Shown here piece after piece: positions 6,359 to 10,407 of a stretch of 10,407 nucleotides of DNA; positions within the stretch are counted from its first letter, which is position 1; the number at the start of each line of letters is the position of its first letter. Source of the DNA: an uncultured Clostridia bacterium. Lineage in GTDB: Bacteria; Bacillota; Clostridia; Christensenellales; Borkfalkiaceae. The position numbers and the translations under genes were made by a program. The DNA lies in the NCBI GenBank assembly GCA_947632165.1, contig CANROI010000037.1:1-10407 (forward strand). The letters are read 5' to 3'. The notes under the pieces were generated by a model. The model did no database searches. It saw only the letters and a program-made list of their open reading frames with translations, and was not told where the DNA came from.

Positions 6359-7438
6359 TTATACCGCGCGGTAGCGGTTTGACCCGCTCTTGACGACAAG
6401 TCCTTTGAGTTCGAGCGACGAGAGGATCGCCGCCACCTCATATACCTTCATGCCCGTGCGCTCCGCGATCTGGGCGGTGTGCGCCTCCTCGACCTCGTGC
6501 AGCGCGGCGATGAGCGCGCGCTCCTCTTCGTTGAGCGCGGGCGCCGTTTCCCTGCCCGGCGTCATGCCGTAGTTGAACAGGATGTCCTCTGCACAAGTGC
6601 ACAGATATGCGCCCTTTTTGATGAGTTCGTTCGTGCCGACGCCCTGCGCGACGCCCAAACTGTAGGGAAATGCGAACACATCCCTGCCGTAGTCGGCGGC
6701 ATAGCCCGCCGTGATGAGCGCGCCGCTCTTTTCGCCCGCGGAGAGCAGGAGCACGCCCTCCGAAAGGGCCGCCAAAATGCGGTTGCGCTCGTAGAACGCG
6801 TGCTTGCGGAGCTTTTCGCGGAAGGGCCGCTCCGAGAGGAGCAACCCGCTTCGGGCGATCTCCTCCTTCAGCGAGGCGTGTGCCGCGGGATAGCATTCGC
6901 CGAGCCCGCAGGGCAGGACGACGATCAGATTCCCGCCTGGGAGCGCGCCGCGGATCGCGGCGGAATCCCCTCCTTCGGCGAGCCCCGTGACGATCGCAAA
7001 TTCCGCCGAGAGCCGCTCCGCGATCTTTGCCCCGTGCGTCTGCGCCCATGAGGGCGTGACGCGCGAGCCGACCACGCAGAACTTCCGCTTTGCAAGAAGG
7101 GAACGGTTGCCCTTGCCGAACAGCACGAGCGGCGGCAGCGCCGCGGGCAGCTTGAGGGGCTCGGGATAGTCCTCGCTCAACAGCGTGACCGCAAAGTAGC
7201 CCTCCTTCTCCATCAGGGCGAGCGTCTCTTCCGTCTCTTTGCGGCGGAAAGACAGGCTTCCCTCTTTATATAACCCGGGATCTTCCTTTTTTATCACTTC
7301 CCGGTAAAATTTTCCGAAATCCGAGAAGAGCGCCTCGGGCGACGGGGCGGCGCGGAGCAGCGCGACCCGCTCCCGATGCTCGAGACCGGTGCAGGCGCAA
7401 AGCCAGATGAGCGCTTTTTCGTCCGCGGAATAGTTCAT
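6359..7438 (-). CDS. dprA: DNA processing protein DprA (divergent)
   Basis: DprA binds single-stranded DNA and helps load RecA during transformation. The 359-residue protein has an N-terminal helical domain (about 1-75), a Rossmann-like core (about 80-290) and a C-terminal winged-helix domain (about 300-359). Core signatures present are VVGSR (122-126), CGLGECYP (177-184), ERNRI (217-221) and SGALITAG (238-245). Several usually conserved residues are changed: the family GLARGID or GLAKGID reads GLAEGGD (152-158), the following AAH reads AAI (160-162), and the VPGS-like site reads FPYS (257-260). The start is the ATG at 7438 within the comM stop (TGATG), with GGAGG about 10 nt upstream inside the comM end. 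The length is normal and no frameshift is seen. It belongs to the SMF/DprA family with certainty; normal DNA binding is less sure. Confidence 0.93.
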   Translation of the reverse strand: MNYSADEKALIWLCACTGLEHRERVALLRAAPSPEALFSDFGKFYREVIKKEDPGLYKEGSLSFRRKETEETLALMEKEGYFAVTLLSEDYPEPLKLPAALPPLVLFGKGNRSLLAKRKFCVVGSRVTPSWAQTHGAKIAERLSAEFAIVTGLAEGGDSAAIRGALPGGNLIVVLPCGLGECYPAAHASLKEEIARSGLLLSERPFREKLRKHAFYERNRILAALSEGVLLLSAGEKSGALITAGYAADYGRDVFAFPYSLGVAQGVGTNELIKKGAYLCTCAEDILFNYGMTPGRETAPALNEEERALIAALHEVEEAHTAQIAERTGMKVYEVAAILSSLELKGLVVKSGSNRYRAV

Positions 7439-8958
7439 CAGAATTTATCCTCCAGCCGGTAGGAAACCGCTTCGAGCACATGGCGGGGAAGGATCTCTTC
7501 GCTCGCGTCGAGGTCTGCGATCGTGCGCGCCACTTTCATAATGCGCGCCCGCGCGCGTGCGGAGAGCCGCATCCGCTCGAATGCTTCGCGCAAAATGCGG
7601 TCGCATTCGCTGCTGAGCTCGCAGAAGCGGGCAAGTTCCCGCTCCCCCATCTCGGCGTTGGTGTTCAGGCCGTACTCTTCGAACCGGTTGCGCTGGATGC
7701 GCCGCGCCGCGTCCACCCGTTCTTTGACGGTCGCGGAAGACTCGCGGTTCTCGCCCGAGGTGAGCTCGTCGTAGGTGATGTTGTCGACTTCGACCTGGAG
7801 GTCGATGCGGTCCAAAAGCGGGCCGGAGATCTTCTTGCGGTACCGCCTGATCTCCGCGGGAGTGCAGGTGCAGGTGAGATTCGCCGATCCGTAATTGCCG
7901 CAAGGGCAGGGGTTCATGCTCGCGCAGAGCATGAAGCGGGAGGGATAGGTCACCGTGCCGCCCGCGCGGGAGACGGTGATCTTCCCGTCCTCGAGGGGCT
8001 GGCGGAGCGCCTCGAGCGTGGAGCGCTTATATTCTGGCAGTTCGTCGAGGAAGAGGACGCCGCCGTGCGCAAGGCTGATCTCGCCGGGGTGGACGACCCT
8101 GTTTCCGCCGCCGCACATGGAGACGGTCGTCGCCGTGTGATGGGGCGTGCGGAAGGGCCGCTCCGAGACGATCCCCTCTTCGCCTAACACGCCCGCGACC
8201 GAATGGATCTTGGTGATCTCGAGCGCCTCGTCGAAGGTGAGGTCGGGCATGATCGTCGGCAGACAGCGCGCGAGCATCGTCTTGCCCGTGCCGGGAGGCC
8301 CGACCATGAGCAGATTGTGCCCGCCGGCGACGGCCACCTCGAGCGCCCGCCTTGCGACAGGCTGCCCCTTGACGAATTGCAGATCGGCGGATCCGCCGTG
8401 ATCCGCCCTGACCACGAAATCGGAAGTCTCGAGCGGGTTGATCTCCTCCGCGCCAATCAGATGGTTCACGACCTCGGAAAGGGTCGCCGCGGGATAGATC
8501 AGGGCGCCGCCCAAATAGCTTGCCTCGCTCGCATTGGCGGCGGGAACGATGAACTTTGTGTATCCCCGCGCCTTGGCGGAGATGAGAATGGGCAGCAGCC
8601 CCGGAATGGGGCGCAGATCGCCGCTCAGGCCCAGCTCACCCAAAAACACAAGATCGGAGACGTCTGCCCCGATGAGCTGTTCGCTCGCCTTGAGCAGGCT
8701 GACCGCGATCGCAAGGTCGAAGCCCGCGCCCTCTTTGCGGATGTCCGCGGGCGCAAAATTGATGGTGACCTTGTTCATGGGGAAATGCAATCCGCTGTTC
8801 TTGAGTGCGGAGCGGACGCGCTCCTTCGACTCCTTGACGGCGGCGTCGGGAAGCCCGACCATGTCGTATGTAGGGACCCCGCGGCCCACGTCCGTTTCGA
8901 CCTCGACGGGGATCCCCTCGAGTCCATTCAGTGTGAAACAGATGATCTTCGCAATCAT
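7438..8958 (-). CDS. comM: ComM/YifB family Mg-chelatase-like AAA+ ATPase
   Basis: This 506-residue protein has the full YifB/ComM layout. An N-terminal Lon-S5-like domain (about 1-165, with the typical VGLPDAAVKESKERVRSA and INFAPADIRKEGAGFDLAIA stretches) is followed by an Mg-chelatase-type AAA+ module with Walker A GPPGTGKT (220-227), Walker B VLFLDE (301-306) and an arginine-bearing LLDRIDL (381-387). A cysteine cluster (C351, C353, C363, C365) sits after the ATPase core as in the family. ComM in Gram-negatives is a hexameric helicase that drives branch migration during natural transformation; in Bacillota the role is inferred from homology. The ATG at 8958 is preceded by GGGAGAGAG at good spacing and begins with the expected MIAKI. 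Its TGA stop (7438-7440) overlaps the dprA ATG by one base, pointing to translational coupling and a shared role in handling single-stranded DNA. Confidence 0.96.
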   Translation of the reverse strand: MIAKIICFTLNGLEGIPVEVETDVGRGVPTYDMVGLPDAAVKESKERVRSALKNSGLHFPMNKVTINFAPADIRKEGAGFDLAIAVSLLKASEQLIGADVSDLVFLGELGLSGDLRPIPGLLPILISAKARGYTKFIVPAANASEASYLGGALIYPAATLSEVVNHLIGAEEINPLETSDFVVRADHGGSADLQFVKGQPVARRALEVAVAGGHNLLMVGPPGTGKTMLARCLPTIMPDLTFDEALEITKIHSVAGVLGEEGIVSERPFRTPHHTATTVSMCGGGNRVVHPGEISLAHGGVLFLDELPEYKRSTLEALRQPLEDGKITVSRAGGTVTYPSRFMLCASMNPCPCGNYGSANLTCTCTPAEIRRYRKKISGPLLDRIDLQVEVDNITYDELTSGENRESSATVKERVDAARRIQRNRFEEYGLNTNAEMGERELARFCELSSECDRILREAFERMRLSARARARIMKVARTIADLDASEEILPRHVLEAVSYRLEDKF

Positions 8959-8984
8959 AGCTCTCTCCCTCTTTTCATTGGCAA

Positions 8985-9007
8985 CGCCGCGCCTTGAAGG
9001 CGCGGCG
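8985..9007. other. GC-rich 9-bp hairpin between the membrane gene and comM
   Basis: A perfect inverted repeat (CGCCGCGCC, loop TTGAA, GGCGCGGCG) fills the gap between the membrane protein stop and the comM ribosome binding site. On the plus strand it is followed by GAAG and six T (9012-9017), the look of an intrinsic terminator, yet no plus-strand gene ends here. On the minus strand, the direction of all genes, only two T follow the stem, so it would be a weak terminator. It may instead be an RNA processing or attenuation stem that separates the membrane gene from the comM run. Confidence 0.55.
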
Positions 9008-9015
9008 GAAGTTTT

Positions 9016-10407
9016 TTATCCGAGCAATCCGGCGACCAGCCCCGCGGGGAGCGGGATCGAGAAGGTGAATACGGCAAACAGCACGAACCCGACCGCAAGG
9101 AGCCCTGCAAAGACCAACGGCAGCGCCTTGACCGCGCGCGATTCTTCCTGCTCTCCGAGGTGCGCCGCATAGGCCGCCAGGCAGAAGAGGAAGAAGCAGC
9201 AGAGCAGAATGAAATCCATGCCGCCCGAACTCAGAAGGCTGCCCATCACAATGCTCAGGGCGACGCCGATCAACAGGATGAGCGTGAAAACGACCCGTTC
9301 TTTGAAGGGCGCCTCGCCGCCGCGCAGATAGCGGACGAAGATCAGCACCGCGCCCGCAATGCCCGCAAGGACCGCCGCGATCGCGGGAAGCAGACCCGTC
9401 GCCGAGACGGCATAGACCTCGCCCGTGCCGCGGAAGAAGATGTGGAAGAAGCGGCTCTGCAAGAGCCCCGTCGCATTGGCGCCGACGAATCCGCCCGCAA
9501 ATGCCCGCCACATGAAGTAGAAGATGTTCTGGGAGGCGAACGCCTTGGAGTAGGTGTGATAGAGCGGCACGACGGAGATCATCGAGAGGAACAGTGCGCC
9601 GAACACGAGGAGCGCGAAAAAGACGCTTGCGGGCAAGGTCTTTTTGAGCCTTGCCTCCGAATATGCCTTGACCGCACGCGTTTTAATCTCCGTTTCCGCG
9701 GTCTCCGCCGCTTCGCCAGAAAGCTCCTTCTCCTCCGCGATCGCCTCGTCGATGGCAGCGTCGAGCTTGGCCGTCTCCGCCCGGTTGTGGCGGATCATCC
9801 CCGCGACGAACAGCCCCGCGATCCCCGCAACGGGGATGAGGAGCGCGCCGTTCGTGCAGATCGCGGCCGCGCCGAACAGTCCGCTCAAGAGCGCGGGCAG
9901 AGCGGAGGCGAAATTCGCCTTCTTCATGCCGTCCGCATAATAGCAGTAACAGAAATAGAGCGACGCCGTCACAAAGAACACGCCGATCATGAGCGGCGTG
10001 CCCAAATGGCCGAGGCTCAGGGTGATCCCGCTCAGCGCGTAGAGCACCGCAAAGAAGAAGCCGGCCCTATCGCTGCCCGTGAGTTTTTTGACGAACAGGA
10101 ACCCGAACACGAGCGCGCCGAATGCCGCAAGGAAGGGCACAAAACGCAGCCCGAAGGGGCTCACGCCGAAGATCCCCACGCCCAAAGCGACGAGGTCAGT
10201 GCCGAGGGAATTATAGACGTTGTCGATGTTATAGGTGTTGTCGGTATCGAGGAGCAGATCGCCCATGCGCATCTCCGAGACCGTCATGAGGGTATAGAGC
10301 TCCTCATTCGAATAGCGGAAGAAAGAGGACTGCGCAAGCGAGGGAATGTACTGCCGGTCGATGAGCTTTGCGGCGTCTTCCACCGTACCGTAGGGCAGGT
10401 TGGATTT
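9016..10407 (-). CDS. Polytopic membrane protein, probable GT-C/PMT-like glycosyltransferase (5' end outside window)
   Basis: The reading frame is open to the right edge. Eight codons precede a GTG at 10383 with no stop, so the true start is outside and about 463 codons are visible. Numbering from that GTG, I see roughly ten or eleven hydrophobic segments (about 63-98, 106-125, 129-150, 160-197 as two, 250-275, 325-351, 363-385, 389-408, 419-440). The run FGVSPFGLR (72-80), followed by a helix, a short basic loop and GITLSLGHLGTP, resembles the second half of the N-terminal region of PMT/ArnT-like GT-C enzymes, which move sugars from a lipid carrier on the outer membrane face. The first extracytoplasmic loop holding their catalytic acidic residue would lie outside the window, so catalysis cannot be judged. 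Residues 198-249 form a highly charged, Ala/Glu-rich loop that I do not recognise as a standard part of that family. The gene ends with TAA at 9016-9018, 57 nt before comM. The membrane protein call is sure; the family call is moderate. Confidence 0.6.
   Translation of the reverse strand, partial: KSNLPYGTVEDAAKLIDRQYIPSLAQSSFFRYSNEELYTLMTVSEMRMGDLLLDTDNTYNIDNVYNSLGTDLVALGVGIFGVSPFGLRFVPFLAAFGALVFGFLFVKKLTGSDRAGFFFAVLYALSGITLSLGHLGTPLMIGVFFVTASLYFCYCYYADGMKKANFASALPALLSGLFGAAAICTNGALLIPVAGIAGLFVAGMIRHNRAETAKLDAAIDEAIAEEKELSGEAAETAETEIKTRAVKAYSEARLKKTLPASVFFALLVFGALFLSMISVVPLYHTYSKAFASQNIFYFMWRAFAGGFVGANATGLLQSRFFHIFFRGTGEVYAVSATGLLPAIAAVLAGIAGAVLIFVRYLRGGEAPFKERVVFTLILLIGVALSIVMGSLLSSGGMDFILLCCFFLFCLAAYAAHLGEQEESRAVKALPLVFAGLLAVGFVLFAVFTFSIPLPAGLVAGLLG

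Overview
The window looks like a chromosomal housekeeping segment from a GC-rich member of the Bacillota (Clostridia-like). I base this on three things. The gene order comM (yifB)-dprA-topA-trmFO-hslV-hslU is a recognisable Gram-positive neighbourhood. TrmFO is the folate-dependent tRNA methyltransferase typical of that phylum. HslV carries the short N-terminal extension ahead of TT that is seen in Bacillus-type HslV/ClpQ (CodW). The precise taxon is not determinable here; an uncultured gut-type Clostridia lineage is only a guess.

All genes lie on the minus strand and read from the right edge to the left. From 10407 to 9016 is the C-terminal part of a polytopic membrane protein, probably a GT-C/PMT-like glycosyltransferase, cut by the window edge. 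After a 9-bp GC hairpin (8985-9007) comes a tightly packed run: comM (8958-7438) overlaps dprA (7438-6359) by 1 nt, a 66-nt gap leads to topA (6292-4073), topA overlaps trmFO (4080-2785) by 8 nt, and trmFO is 1 nt from hslV (2783-2250). hslU (1734-427) is separated from hslV by a 515-nt non-coding stretch and may have its own promoter.

The two non-coding stretches, 1-426 (after hslU) and 1735-2249 (after hslV), are homologous mosaics of short hairpin-bearing repeats. Each begins at the stop codon of the gene before it. They share a 22-nt identical core, a 6-bp hairpin with a compensatory base-pair change, a longer-range inverted repeat, and a second module bounded by TGTCA...TGACA ends. They are the only part of the window not explained by familiar genes and are the best candidate for an undescribed element (dispersed repeat, MITE/REP-like, or structured 3'UTR RNA).

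Functionally, comM and dprA handle incoming or recombining single-stranded DNA, topA relaxes supercoils, trmFO modifies tRNA U54, and hslV/hslU form an ATP-dependent protease. Noteworthy departures are the split of hslV from hslU, the absence of the xerC/codV gene usual before hslV in Bacillus, a DprA with altered signature residues, and an HslV with Met-Glu rather than Met-Thr or Met-Ser at the N terminus. No defence system, CRISPR array, tRNA, rRNA or insertion sequence was seen.
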